NCBI RefSeq assembly: GCF_958295425.1 | Contig: NC_081143.1 | Location: 23,245,281-23,309,280, forward strand | Direction of reading: 5' to 3' | Origin: Solea solea | Lineage: Eukaryota; Chordata; Actinopteri; Pleuronectiformes; Soleidae | DNA length: 64,000 nt | The notes under the pieces: generated by a model | The model's database searches: none | The model's input: the letters and a program-made list of their open reading frames with translations, nothing else | What the model was told of the DNA's origin: nothing | Shown here: positions 1 through 13,046 of the stretch, piece after piece | Layout: every line of letters begins with the position of its first letter | How positions within the stretch are numbered: the first letter of the stretch is position 1 | Program-made: the position numbers and the translations under genes

Positions 1-569
1 TCCTGGCAGCTTGTGAATGGGTATGAAAGACGTGTGATAGAAAATGTGCTGCACACAGATGTGTTGTATGAACGTGTGAGTGAAAATCGCTATTTAAATA
101 CAGATCATCAACACACAGTTTGCTTTTGAGAAAGATTAAATAAAAAGAAGTGAACGAATGATTAAATAACCAACAAATTAATAAATAAAGTGTGGAGTGC
201 TCACACCCCCCGCCTTCATAGCGACACCACGGCTGATAATGAAGCACAAATGCCTTCTCAGATGTGAAACAGTGATGACATGTCATGATTTATGTGATAT
301 AGTGGTGTTTGATGACCTGTATCATATTCTGATGGCTTTCCGAATGTGTTCACTTCAGAAGTAGTTGAAAGAAACAAGCTCTGTTTGATTTAGCGGGAAA
401 AATGTCTTTCTAATGAGACTCAGCGGTGTTTGAAATGCTGTCGTCTCTAAGCTCCTCTTCCTCCACCCGCCACCCCCCCGTCACATCCCCACCCCCCGTC
501 ACATCCGTGCATTTTATGACTCTTGTGCTGTTATGTGTCGTATGTCTGTTTGTCTCTTTCTGTGCTGTG

Positions 570-574
<5 letters not shown>

Positions 575-605
<31 letters not shown>
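575..605. repeat. (GT)n microsatellite
   Basis: About 15 uninterrupted GT dinucleotides. A (CA)n run follows 125 bp downstream, so the two are inverted relative to each other. Confidence 0.95.
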
Positions 606-606
<1 letters not shown>

Positions 607-729
607 TTTTCAAAACAACCTAGTGCCAGGGCTTAGCTGATAGGCTAATTAAGCTCACCACGGGGAATAAATGTTTCCTCTCTGCCTGCCATTTGTCACA
701 CCTGGCACAGAAATGTCACAAGGAGAAGA

Positions 730-730
<1 letters not shown>

Positions 731-761
<31 letters not shown>
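731..761. repeat. (CA)n microsatellite
   Basis: About 15 uninterrupted CA dinucleotides, complementary to the (GT)n run at 575-605. Confidence 0.95.
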
Positions 762-762
<1 letters not shown>

Positions 763-1301
763 GTAAAAATCCAACAACAAGTGATCGTTCACTGAGAGAA
801 AGACAGAGACATGCACACAAGCAAAAAAAGACAAATCACTCCAGCACATGAACCACACACACATAATTGCACAATAGAATTAAATGATGTCTAAATCACG
901 GCCTCCAATCCTTATTTTTCTTCCCCGGCTCCACATCCAGAGGGACTCGGCAGAAGCCAGCCTCATCTTTTCTCTATTAAAAGGTTAAATCATTTACAAA
1001 TTACAGCTCTCTTCCAGCAGTTAGCATATGGTGGGTGTGGAGAGGCCACGCGGGGGCCAGCAGGCGAGACTGGAGGAGAGACAGTGATGATGAGACAGCA
1101 CGCGTGTGATTTTATAGGAGTGTGGTGAATTACAGTCGGTGCAATTTCGCATCACGTCTCCAGCTCGGTGCGTATGAGTGTGTGGAAGCATCTGTCTGCT
1201 CATGTAAAGGTAGAGAAATTAATGATTTTAGCCGATTCATTGGCTCCAATATTTTTATTTTTTTTACTGTGGTTAACGAAAGCATATCAATGCGGTGTCC
1301 A

Positions 1302-1329
1302 GTGTGTGTGTGTGTGTGTGTGTGTGTGA
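1302..1329. repeat. (GT)n microsatellite
   Basis: About 14 uninterrupted GT dinucleotides. A homopolymer C-run lies at 1645-1661, about 300 bp downstream. Confidence 0.95.
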
Positions 1330-4300
1330 GCTGAGCGATGGAAGTTTGGAGTGAGGAGGATGGCTGGAGTCGGGGCTTCCTGTTGTCCTTCAACACTGCA
1401 ACTAATCAAGATGGCTTTAACGCGCTGCTGCTGCTAATTGCCACACAGACGAGCACACAGAAGTGCTTTCAGCTGAACGGGCGTCCTCGCTGGAGTCCGT
1501 GGTCCTTTCTTTGTCTCTCTCTCTCTCGTCTCCTCAAGTCTGTGGACAAATTACAGACACCATTGGCTGCAGTAGAGACTCCCTGTCTACCTCTGTCTGT
1601 CTTTCCTTTTCATGCCGGGACGAGGCCATGGCATGTCTCCTGTGCCCCCCCCCCCCCCCCCACTGTGGAGAAGGAAATGAAAGCCAAAAATGTTGCAGAT
1701 GTGTCTCTCCCTGGCTAAGCACTGGGTTTGTGGGCTTTGATGCCAGCCAGGTGGTGGAGGGGATATTAAGGTGCCCTTTAAGGGTAGAAACGGGGGGGAG
1801 GTGAACGCTGTAATTTGACCAGACTGTGTTATGACTTGTTGCGGGTGTGGCCTGGTCCAGCAGCCCTGCTTGCTGCCAGCAAATGGCTTTTGATGTCAGG
1901 GTTAAAAGGTTTGCTTGGACCGCTTGAAGAGACGACATGCTGTTCTGAGGTGGGATTAGTGTTGTTGTTCTCCAGCACCTCAGCAGTTTCTCTGGTTAAG
2001 TAGAATTGGATGGTATGTTGGCTTGTAAATGATCCCTTAAAGGCCCGTTAATATGGTGTATTCACCAACGTGAGACAAAGGAGAACCTGAGATTAACGTT
2101 ATTTGTTGGGCGATGCCAAGCCAGACCACATGGTGTAATAACGAGGAAGAATGTCTTTATTTTGTAGGTGTTTTCAGTCCTGCCAGCAACTTTCCTTTTC
2201 TGTATCTCTGAATTCCTGGTCTTTACTGCCCTGAGGTGCTAAAGACAGTAGGAATGTCCTTCTTACTTGGTTGAACAAGATTTTAGGATAAGACGTGATC
2301 GTCTGGTTCATGAAGATAATCTACTTTGTCCAGTCAGGATGAAGCATTCTTAAATCATATAAGCTGGCTTTATACACTCTGTAACCTGGAGTAGAACCTG
2401 CCTGTGTTGCTTTGACCCGTGAAGAAGTGCAGGTTATGAAAAAAAGAAGCACACATTTGTTCTTTGCAATTGCAAATGTTGTACATGTGTCTTTTTATGT
2501 ATGTGGTCACCAGAGACGTGTGTTGGAATGGCAGATGTGAACCGACATTAGGGTTGAAGCGATTTAGGGAAAACAGTTCAGTTTTTTAACAGATATGATT
2601 ACGATTGTGTTGTTGTTTTTTAAACCTATCTTCTGCTCATTTTTGACTTGTGTAATATATCCGATACAAAGATGACAAATTGCTCTCAACGTGTGTGCGC
2701 TTCGTTTTTCATTTAAACCTGAGTAACTATAACAAAAGAATAAATAAAACGATCATTCACTCATGACTACATGAGGAGGAAGCCACAAATTTGACAAACG
2801 ATTCAATATATAAACATGAGATAAATATGTAGCATAATATACTGTAAATTGCAGCTTTGGTAGTTTTGGTATTGTTATTAACTGACATGAAGAGAGTTAG
2901 TGTTAACATCTGTCCTCTCCATTCTCTCACTGACCACCGCTCGTCAGTGAATTCCAACATGTACAACACAAACATTCCAACAGTCATTGGATTCTGGTGA
3001 TTCCCTGGGGTAACGTTCAGCACCGGGCGTTATGTTCGGAATGAAAAGTTAAACTTAACGTTCCACAGACACGAAAAAGGAAGTTTTAGTCCTGTAATGG
3101 AATGACGTTCCCATCAGCCACGGATGTAATAATCGCTCACATTCAAACAATCTATTGATCGATGAAGAACACGAGGGAATCGATGTCATGAATGAAAACT
3201 CAGTGACATAACTTAATCATTAGCTCCTCTGATAAATGCTGCCGCTGTAATTGTTGCAATAAGGAAACAGTTTTTGTCACAAATGGACGTAACTTAGTAC
3301 AATGTGTTACAAACTTGTTTCTTCTATAAATATGACTCTTGTTATTAGGTTACTTCTTTTTTTTCTCCCACTGGATCCATTTAAAACCAATAAAAACAAC
3401 TTAAAGTCCTGATTTTCCTTCTGCTTCAGGGTCTGCTTGTGTTGGACTGTGGGGGCTGGAGTCATTCACAGGATTTAATGATGGCAGTGTCAGACTAAAA
3501 GATCCTATCAGCCGTCTCTCCGCTCATTATTGCGAGCTTAGGTGCTCAACTCCCCACCTTTATCCTGCCGCTCTCCCTGTTTTCCTCTGATCTTTATCAC
3601 TGACAGATGACTCCAGATTTTTTCTGACTTGAAGAAAGTCTATTGCTCTCAAACGGCAGATTCCTCACGTTGACTCGCGGCGTGTGACACTGTAACCCAA
3701 CTACGAGACTGTCGCTGCAGCTCCGTGAAAACTCATTAGTCGCTTGCCTTTTGTTGTTTAAATGCAAGTCTGACTATTTGATGTGACTCCCAGATTAATC
3801 GATTAGAATCATTTTGGTCATTTACATTCAAGACAAAGTGTTTAACTGCTCATCATCAATGTGAATGTAACCACTGGGCCATTTACATTGGTGCAACATA
3901 TTCTCTCGGTAGAACTGCCTCCTTAGGTTACTTCTGATTCATGAAACACAGTATGAAGTGTCTGACAGATAAGGAAGGAAGGAAGTGTAAGTGAAAGAAG
4001 GAAATGTGATAATTATGTAAAACTGAAATGCTATAATAGTGTTTTTATTTACAGAGTATATGTACAAATAAAACAGGTCTATATCGCAGAGCAAATAAAC
4101 GCACACATCCCTCGCAAAATCCACTCAGGACTGAGGCAGAAAAGGCTCCGCTGCTGTGTATGTTTCTGTCAATCAAAAACTTTCCGACAGTTCCTCCAAT
4201 CATCATGTACAAGCCCAGCGTCTGTGCCCGCCCACTTCTCCAGTGACACAGAGGGAAGCCGAGTTTCCACGGAAGTGACGCTTTTGCCGTATTTGTCCAA

Positions 4301-6939
4301 TCACCGCACTGAAAAAGAACCTATTCTGTGCCGTCTCAACAGTTGATTATGAACAAACTAGTGACACGTTTTAGTATTGGAGCGTAAATACAACACAGAA
4401 CATACGTGACGCCATTTCAGAGGAAGCTGAGCTTCCCTTGCCTCTTGTCCTGTTAGAGACATCTATCAAGACAAGACAAGACGACAAGGGATAGATGTGC
4501 GCTGCCAGGTGTAAGTCAAAATCAAGTCATGCGTCATGTCGAGTAAGCACGACCTGTTACATGTATCGCCAGCCTAGAGCTAACTGCAGTCATCATAATA
4601 ACACATGCAACCAACAGCTTGAATCCCGTGAGTTGACCAGGTTGTGCGTCTCCCTGGGGGCTTGTCCCTCTTCGCCTGGTGCAAACACAGCGACTGTCCT
4701 CTATATCTAATACAACATGTGTATGTTGGAAGAATCTCAATGCTGAGTGGCTTCACCCCCCGTTCTAATACTTCAATTTAAATGGCTCAAGGGAATGACG
4801 CATGAGTGAATGAATGAGTGAAGCGAAAGAATCCACATCTATTCAGAGGCTGATTGAGTGTGTAGTCTCATCACATTCACTGTGAACCTCGCCCCCATTA
4901 TGACCCTTTCTCATTGAAGGCAAAGGCTATGTCAACACTCATTCATTGGAACGATCGAGAGCTTTGGTCTCTCAAACTCTTCTGGGCCTGTTTTAGTGAA
5001 AAGGTCCAGGATTGTATTTTAGAAACAGAAACATCTGCATGCGCCTCGTCAGTCGTAACCTGAGAAGCGGTTCCACGTCGTCATCAGGCTAAATAAGATA
5101 ATTCTTCACCACAGATACTCAGCAGATACAGGATCTCAGTATCTCATCTGTTCTCGGGGTCGATGATTTTTGTTCTATGGGCTGGAACTTTTTAAAAATC
5201 ACCTGCATTTGGGTTCACAGAACAATCTTTAGCTCCCACATATGGACCTCAGGTGATTACAGTTGTCTGTTCATTTCACCCTCCGTCTGTCAGTGCAGAG
5301 AGATGTCGTTTCCTTTTTTCCTCCGCAGCATGTCGAGGCCTGACCTCTGCACGGCAAATCGTCTTTTTTTATACTGCCGAGTGGCACAGGTCACGCGTGG
5401 TGACTGATGTACGACGTGAGTCATAATAATGTAGTGTTCTCTTTTCGGGAAATTCAATTCCTGTTGCAAGAGAGATGATGTGTGACGAGACACGAGCCTA
5501 ATTTAAACCCTCGTAAAGAGATGCATTGAGAGGTGCGCCATGCATCCGAGTCGCCAGACCTGCAAGGAAATCAAAACATAATTAATATTATGTAATTAAC
5601 AAGTACCTTATGATCCCATGAAAGCAGAGGTATAATAGGAAATACATCAACATAAATGAAAGCAATCCCCAGGACTGCTATATTACATTTGATAAGAAGG
5701 TCGTTTCCTTCAGACGCTCCCGGAAACATTTAACTCTTCATTTTAAAAAAGCGTTGACAAAACAATCCCCAACTCTCAGTCATGTCGGCAGAACTTCATC
5801 AGCAGAATAGATGATTGTGTGATGTGCTCCAACGCCCAATAACAAGTCAGCAAGTTGATCTTGAGTCAATTGTCAATTCTAGAAATGAAATAATGACGTT
5901 GGAAGTTTTAGTGGAAAGTTATGACAAAGCACAAGAAACACATGACTGGCTTTAATTGTAGATGTGCCTCCTTTTTTTTGCTAATGCATGATTTTGTTGG
6001 TGATTCATCACCCATGGGATTGTGGGGAATGTGAGACTGTGTTGTTGAGTGGGTTTTTGTGCTAATTTTGAATTCATCCAGAATGAAACATGAATGTCCA
6101 ACTTTTTTTGGCCGTCCATTCAGTGGTTATGTAAAATAATTTTATGAGTCTAGTTCATCATCAGGAATTTCTTTTCACTTTTTTTTTGTCACTGGATTCT
6201 TGTCCTGCCTGCAGCGTTTCAGATTGCATTGTTAAAGTGGAACCGGAAGCTCCCACTCTTGTGATATATTTGCACACGATTAGCATGCTGTATTCAAAAA
6301 CAGGCAGAAAATAATGTGTCAAACTTAACATGCACATGCACAGACGCGCGCCGAGTTCTTTCGTCTCGAATGACACAGCGTTTGCAGAAACATTGAGGTT
6401 GTCATTTTTCCCCCGTCTTGACCCCGGTTGACCTCTGCGTGAGGGTCGCCATGGGGTCGTGCCGTGTCACCGCTATGTCACACATGGGCCTGGAATCTCT
6501 GCTGTGTTCCCTGACAGGCTCACTACAGACCTTACCTCATGCGTTAACATGTCATTCCCACAGTCCATTCATGCAGAGGGAACAAAGGGGATGGGGGCCT
6601 TTCCCATCAATAGTCTCTCACCCACCACCACCCCCTCCACCACCCTCTCTCTCTCTCTCCCTCTCTCTCTTCTATACTTTTAAGCTTACTATGTCCACTC
6701 CACCCTCAGCTACTTAAAATCCTTCTCACATAGCTCTTTTTTGTCCCGTTTCTCTGCTATTTTTAACCGCCACTATTTTGGGGGCCTCAGTAAAACGTTT
6801 GTGAAGGCGTCGTTTCTGTGAAAGGTCCACTATCTCTCTCTCTTTCACTCTCTCACATGCACACAGGTTTTGCGCAGCATGCTTTTAAGCACTCTCTTTG
6901 ACTTCCATTTCTTTTGGACAATCTATCCAAAGCATTATC

Positions 6940-7130
6940 CCTAACCTATTTAATGCCTAACCCTAACCTTAACCTAAGCACAATTCAAATATTAGCCCTA
7001 GTTTCATCAGAAATGAGGTTCTGCCTCATTAGGACCTCGTTATGGTCTCCATGAGGACTACTGGTCCTGACAAAGTCAGTGTTTATGCCAGAAAGAAGTC
7101 CTAAAGAGGTACACATACAGTACACACCCC
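6940..7130 (+). repeat. Dispersed repeat, GAGGTTCTGCCTCATTAGGACC family, copy 1
   Basis: This begins with degenerate CCTAACCCTAACC-like sequence and continues into GAGGTTCTGCCTCATTAGGACC and GGTCTCCATGAGGAC blocks. The same blocks recur at 19392-19456 on this strand and at 53239-53388 inverted, so it is an interspersed repeat. The class (DNA element or SINE) cannot be decided from three copies. Confidence 0.7.
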
Positions 7131-7251
7131 TATAGATCAGCTTCAGGATCCCACCGCACTCGTCTGACCACATGGACGTGGATTTCACAGCGGGGAGTCT
7201 CAGGCCCTCAGGCCCACGACCATGACGTCACAGAGAAAATCGCTTGCATCT

Positions 7252-7252
<1 letters not shown>

Positions 7253-7288
<36 letters not shown>

Positions 7289-7294
7289 ACACTC
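7253..7294. repeat. (CA)n microsatellite
   Basis: CA dinucleotide run with one CATACA interruption near its 3' end. Confidence 0.95.
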
Positions 7295-7806
7295 GCATAC
7301 TCACACACCGCACAGAGACGCGGCTCCTCCCCCGCTCGGCTTTCTTCTCATCGCCGTGGTGAATGGAATTGCATGGCTGTGCAGTTCAATCACTGTCAAG
7401 TGCAAAGAAAAGGGGTCTCTTGTGCAAAATTTCATGATTCACAATTGATTAAATAGGGGTGTCATTTCATGGCTGAACAGGGAGGGGTGCGGGGGAGGAG
7501 CGGGGGGAGCGAGGGAGGGAGGGGTGAGCCTTTTTTTCATGCCCTTGTGAGATATACTGCTCAGAAAATCTCCTGATGGCCGCCATTCAAGAGCCGGAGA
7601 TGTAAAGTTGTGGGGTTTATTTATTATAAAGAGGTCCAGTATCTTCTTCAGATTTGAGACACATGGACCGAATGTTCTGTAGGTATGATTTAGATTCCTG
7701 TTGTCATGTGGAAACTTCCAGGGTTCACCCAGAGGGGGAGGGAGACGGGGGACAGAGGACAGAAGGAGAGAATGTATATATCATTGCACTGCACTCACTG
7801 TACTTA

Positions 7807-7966
7807 AGGACAGGGAGTGCAGTCCTAATGAGGTTCGAGAGCAATGTGTCAGTTCTGTATTGAGTTTCAAACCTCAAACTGCACCTTTGAGGTTTCTTGG
7901 TTGCATTCAAGTCAGAGTTGTTGGGACCTTGGGACCAGATCTTCACAGGAAGACAACATTTCATTG
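7807..7966 (+). repeat. Dispersed repeat with AACCTCAA/TTGAGGTT hairpin, copy 1
   Basis: About 160 bp that align along their length with 12875-13046. Shared blocks include TTTCAAACCTCAAACTGCACC, TGAGGTTTCTTG, GTCAGAG.TGTTGGGACCTTGGGA and TTTCATTG. The core AACCTCAA...TTGAGGTT is an inverted repeat able to form a short hairpin. The family is not recognised; a non-autonomous mobile element is the likely origin. Confidence 0.7.
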
Positions 7967-8777
7967 GTAGTCACACAGCTAACCATGCTTAATTCAAACC
8001 TGGTCAAACTTAACTTTACTCTCTTTAATAGTTTTAAAAACATGTCTCATTATACATAATCCAACCATCATGGTTTATTTTGAGTTGTTGCGGAGGAGAA
8101 GGACAGCATCCACCGTGGTTTGGGCTTTAATAATTGTGTGCTGTCGAAAATGCACTTGGTTACACTTTCTACTTAATATGGCTCATTTTTACACACGTTA
8201 TACATCCATTTATTAAATGTTTACACCGAGTTTTCAATAAAATACAGGCTCGGGTCGGATCTCCATGCTCTACGTTTGTGGGAACACGATATCTCAATAA
8301 CTTCTTTCAAATTTGGCACACATATTTACTTGAATTCAAGGGTGTATTGATTAGATTTCCACACACACACTACATACATTTATTTATGGCTCAAAAGTGA
8401 GAGGATTTCAATGAAACTGCATATTCAGAGAGTGTAAATTATAGTAGCAAAACTGCATTTTCAGACACTTTATCATCATTACAGCTGTAGAGAAGCACTG
8501 TGGTGATTTTTAACGCCATCTTTACTCTTACTGTCCTTACTGTCTTAACGCAAACCCACAACAGACACATTAAATACTGCACATGTATATTTAAACAGTA
8601 AACAGTGTCAGGCACATGTATAGAGAGGAGAAAACCCCTCAGTGGACCTGCTAATAAATAATATGTGAGCAACTTTGCACTTTTTGTTTTGTTTACACTG
8701 AGTCATTTACAGCCTCAGGCTTGATACCCTGCCTGGTCTCTGGCTTCTGCTGCCTCCATCACAGAGAAATCACATAT

Positions 8778-8782
<5 letters not shown>

Positions 8783-8810
<28 letters not shown>
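8783..8810. repeat. (CA)n microsatellite
   Basis: About 14 uninterrupted CA dinucleotides, followed by imperfect CACA sequence to about 8835. Confidence 0.95.
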
Positions 8811-8816
<6 letters not shown>

Positions 8817-9917
8817 CACACTTACACAACACACAGGCCCCAGGGTAAACTAAAATAGTGATGAGTGTGTGTATGAGTCTGCAGAATTGTGTTTGTGTGC
8901 ATTAGAGACAGTAGACAGGTGTGAGGTGTGCGATTGTGTGTGTATTGAGTAATCCATCTATGTAAGCTGCTGGGATGTGGAGTAAAGATTTTTAAGGTGC
9001 GAAGGCAAACCGAACCTCGTGAGACTCATGCAGGACGGCTTCACTTTAGCCACATACTTTGGGGATTTGAGCTCAGACTTTGCTCCCACTGTGAGTTTCC
9101 TTGTCGTCAGAATGAGGTTATTTCAGGTCGTCTCTCACCCGTATTTCTTTTTTCTAATTCAATTTAGGAGGAAGGTTGCTGAGAAGAATAATCCTGATTT
9201 CAACACATTTATAGTTTTTTTTTTGTCCTCCTTATCTCTTTTTTTCTCCTTCCACTGGAGCACTTTGTAGCTAAATTAAATTCTGCCCATTAGGTGACTC
9301 ATTTTTATTTCAAGCTTCTTATCTGATGCTTTTATCCGGGGTGACCTATCGTGAGTGCAACCTGTGAATTAGCTATAATTTGTGGATTTTTAGACGGTAA
9401 GAACAACCAAGAGAAAAGATTTTAATGGTCAAGTCTGAGAATAGAAGAACTCATGCGCGATCATGCGACATTAAGTTTTACTGGCCAGAAAAAGCAGGAG
9501 GAATCTAATTATACACGAGTGGGTCTGTGTTGTACATGTGAGGTGGCGCAGTGTGAAATGCTGAGCACAGTGGAGGCCGTGAACTGTGGTTAAACTCAAT
9601 AATTCTCCAACTCTAAAAACAAACCCTTTTAATTATGTTAAAAACAAACTCTCACGGCTTATACGGAAGGGTTTGTCCTTTTGAGAAATACTTTCATTTG
9701 CTTTCTTGCCAAGATTTAGGGCTGGATCCTACTTACCACATTCCAACACTTGGTATTTTTGCAGCAATTTCAGCCTCATTTGTGTTTCCGTGGATTCTTT
9801 GAGCGCTGAGTTGTACGTGTGTGGGTACTTGCGGATTTCCAAGCAGGTTTCCATGGTTACTTGTCTCTTTTGGCAGAGCGTGCACCATCAACTGGACTGG
9901 AAAGTGTTAGTGTTATA

Positions 9918-10062
9918 GTACTCGAGATCGGTCTTGGTCTCGAGACCGGTATCGAGACTAGTTTTTGAAGGTCTCGGTCTCGTCTCGGAATCGACTGCAT
10001 TTTTACTCGGTCTCGGACAAAGCGGACACAGGATTTTATTTCGAGACCGGTCAAGACCACAA
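9918..10062. repeat. GGTCTCG-rich interspersed repeat, probable MITE fragment
   Basis: The segment is dense in GGTCTCG, CGAGACC and CTCGAGACCGG words on both strands, and its ends are roughly inverted (GGTCTTGGTCTCGAGACC against CGAGACCGGTCAAGACC). Sequences of this kind are common non-autonomous DNA elements in teleost genomes. Only one copy lies in the window, so the ends are approximate. Confidence 0.5.
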
Positions 10063-10430
10063 CTGTGGGGATATCAATAAATTGCCTGTGCATTTTTGGA
10101 TTAACTTGTTAATATCATTACTGTGATTTTGCGTAAATCCTATTGCTTCGGGTACAACCAATAACTTGACTCATTTATCATTTGAAATTTTGGTCACCGT
10201 TAATGGCTGTCACCCCTCCCGCCCCCTTTCACACACCCCCCACAAAAGTGCATGTGAGTGACAGGAGAAGAGGCCATGAGAAGATGTCAGCCAACTCATC
10301 TATAATAAAATGTGGTTACCTGAACCACAGAGACTTAAATACCTCCAAAAGAAAACACAGCACGACATGTAAATTTGCTTTGTATTACTAGATGAGGGGT
10401 AGTACAGTGACACTTGGTCCGAAGCTTGAA

Positions 10431-10691
10431 ACTGCAACGCTGATTCCGCTCTTTTTAGACCCACTCGTAGGGGGGCGGGACCTCATTCCAAGAATGTAAA
10501 CAGTGTCCGCCATCTTTGCTAACAGTTACGCTAACAGGACCAAGTGTCACTGGTGGGCACGTCACAAAGAAAACAATGAAGATATTTCTCGACTCAGGGG
10601 AAACTGAGGTTGGGAAGCACAAGTTTTCAAAAATACTAGCCCTATTGTAGTAATACAAAGCTAAATGCTAATCGGTGAAGTATTTCTTTAA
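10431..10691 (+). mobile_element. TTAA-flanked MITE, copy 1, altered 5' end
   Basis: From CTGCAACGCTG onward this matches the complete element at 31382-31661 at roughly 90 percent by eye, ending in GTGAAGTATTTCTTTAA. The expected 5' terminal inverted repeat is missing; in its place, 10405-10420 is an exact 16-bp inverted copy of the element's own internal segment at 10537-10552. That suggests a rearrangement at or after insertion. Confidence 0.8.
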
Positions 10692-12874
10692 ATGATTGAT
10701 ACTATTCAATTAGTTTATCTTAGCGTAGGCATCCCCATTACCAGGTCATAAACCTTATTAGCACTATAGCAAAGCTCTAGTTTGTATTAACCATGAGCTC
10801 AAGAATAACAATAAATAGATCATGGTGGTTCTGCTACGTGAGGTTGAAAGAAAGCTTGAAATTAACAAGTGTAAGCCATCGTGTTTTTCCTTAAAACACT
10901 GGCCTGTAGTTGTGACTTTGTGTACACGCGTGTTCGTCAGGAGAAGGAATCAAATGTACTTTCACTACCTCTGTGTAATGTCCTCTGATTAAGAGAGGGT
11001 TGCACAGGTGTGTCCAGCAGAGCATCAGTTGTACTCGAATGGAGATTTCAGTGAACACTATAGTGGGAAATTACAAAATGATGCAGTGGAAGTGAATGGA
11101 AAACTGTATTGTGAGAGTAGCAAATGTAAAAGTACATTTCCTTGTGGCCTTGAAGAAAGTCCTCAGAGAACCCGGCACATTTTATTCATTTCTTCATAAT
11201 CTGACTTTGTGGTTTTGCTGAATTTAGAAGCGTTTTGAGGAAGAGAAACTCTTCAGTACAGAACTGTGGGCTTTTTGTGTCGTTGCCCAGTTAAAAGCCA
11301 TGCGTGCAGAATGTAGGCAGTGAAACCATATAATTACAGAAAGGCAGAAGTCAAATTCAAAAGTAGTTTGTGATTTCACCACTGCCCCCCTGATCTCTGA
11401 GAATATCCATGTTTCTCACTCCTTATGTGTTTGTTCTTTTTTTCAGACGTTTTAATCGTTTTAAAGTGGCCAGTTACAGTTATTTGTCTGTCTAAAATGT
11501 TTCCCAGACGAGAGGCACTTTTAAAAATATATGTATTTTATGTTTATTCTTTCTTTCTCAGGATGTTATGATTGACAGTCGAAGCTAAAATCTCCTCCCT
11601 GTTCACCACTTTTGCTCTTGAGGCTTGTCAAATACACACAACAAGAGGCTTCTGTGCAAACCTAAGTCATACTATTCATTTGGTTCATTTAGGGTTAGTC
11701 TGTAATCATACATTTCTGTGCTGACAAACATGTATATGCAATTATACTACATGTGACTTGCATTCCTTGCTGCCTCAGTAGGAAGGAGAAATGGGATTGA
11801 AGGGATTGACGGACGGGAGGAAAAAGATAGAGAAAGGAAGCAGAGACTGAGGGAACATCGAAAACTAGAAGACAGAATACAATGAAAGCTGTAAATCGTG
11901 GTCGCATATTTCACTTGCCTGAAGAATCAAAGTTCTCTTCCCTCTCTGTCCATCACTGTTTGTTCTTATTGTCAGCGTAGACAGTTCAGACTATTTGAAA
12001 CTCCAGGCCTTTTCCTTTCGTTCTTATTGTTTTTGAATCTCAGTGTTTGATACCTACACCTTGAATCTAAGATCATAGACCGGGACCAGCTGTGTTTGCC
12101 CCCCCCAACTCCACAGCTGATAAGCTTATAAGTAAGACGTCTAGGAAGTCACTAAGCATTTAGGTCAACCCCGCTCTACCCCGGCTCATCTCTCCTCGAT
12201 GTGTCCTGGGGTGCTCGAGCAGCTGTGAACTGGTCTGTCAGTGTATCCGTCTCCTGTGTCATACCAGATGCCACATCTTGCTCAGAGTATCGCAGGGATT
12301 CAATCGCGGTGATTAATCTGAGCTTGTTAGCCACATGGCAGGTAGGCCGCAGCAGAATCCGCCCCACACGCGCGTGCAGTCAGTATTCTGTGCCTGGTAA
12401 ACCTGGAGTAAATGTAACGTTTACACTGTAACGTCGGCGTCTGCTTGATTTGACAGAATGGGAGTAGGGATTCTGAGCAATTCTGCATCATGATGATAAA
12501 TTGAATGGGACCTCGACAACACCACAACCTTCTGCCGCTTTTCTGATATACAGTGTATTGCGAATGCGATTTGAGTTGCAACCTATTACTTTTAAAGTCA
12601 AGGTTGAAAAGATTATTTACTGTGTTGCAGAATTTATAACAGGATAGAGCAGTAACATAGGCGATACCATCGAAACACTGTACAATGATGCTCGGATGAG
12701 AACTTCTAGATTCACTTTTTAAATTAAATCTGTTATCAGTTGGGACTGTAATACTGTACTTCTGTGACACATTAGTCTGATTTCTTGTTGCCTCTTTACA
12801 TTTTTACTGTTATGTTGGTGATTATTGTTGTTGCCAATTTAGTTTTTTTAATCATGGTTCACAAATTTCACAAA

Positions 12875-13046
12875 AGGACACTGACTGCAATAGTAATGAG
12901 GTTAGAGAGACATGCTTCAGCACCGTATTGGATTTCAAACCTCAAACTGCACCTGTGAGGTTTCTTGATTTCAATACAGTCAGAGCTGTTGGGACCTTGG
13001 GAGCAGACCTTGGTAGGAAGTGTCATTGTAAAACAGTTTCATTGCA
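12875..13046 (+). repeat. Dispersed repeat with AACCTCAA hairpin, copy 2
   Basis: Second copy of the repeat at 7807-7966, in the same orientation and diverged by substitutions and small indels. The AACCTC...GAGGTT hairpin core is kept. Confidence 0.7.

Noticed and set aside
6950..6985. Interstitial telomere repeat
   Set aside because: CCTAACCCTAACC is degenerate and short, and recurs as part of a dispersed repeat family.
10105..10400. Small 69-residue frame at 10182-10391 as a gene
   Set aside because: No recognised domain, lies between repeats, and has no supporting splice or conservation evidence.
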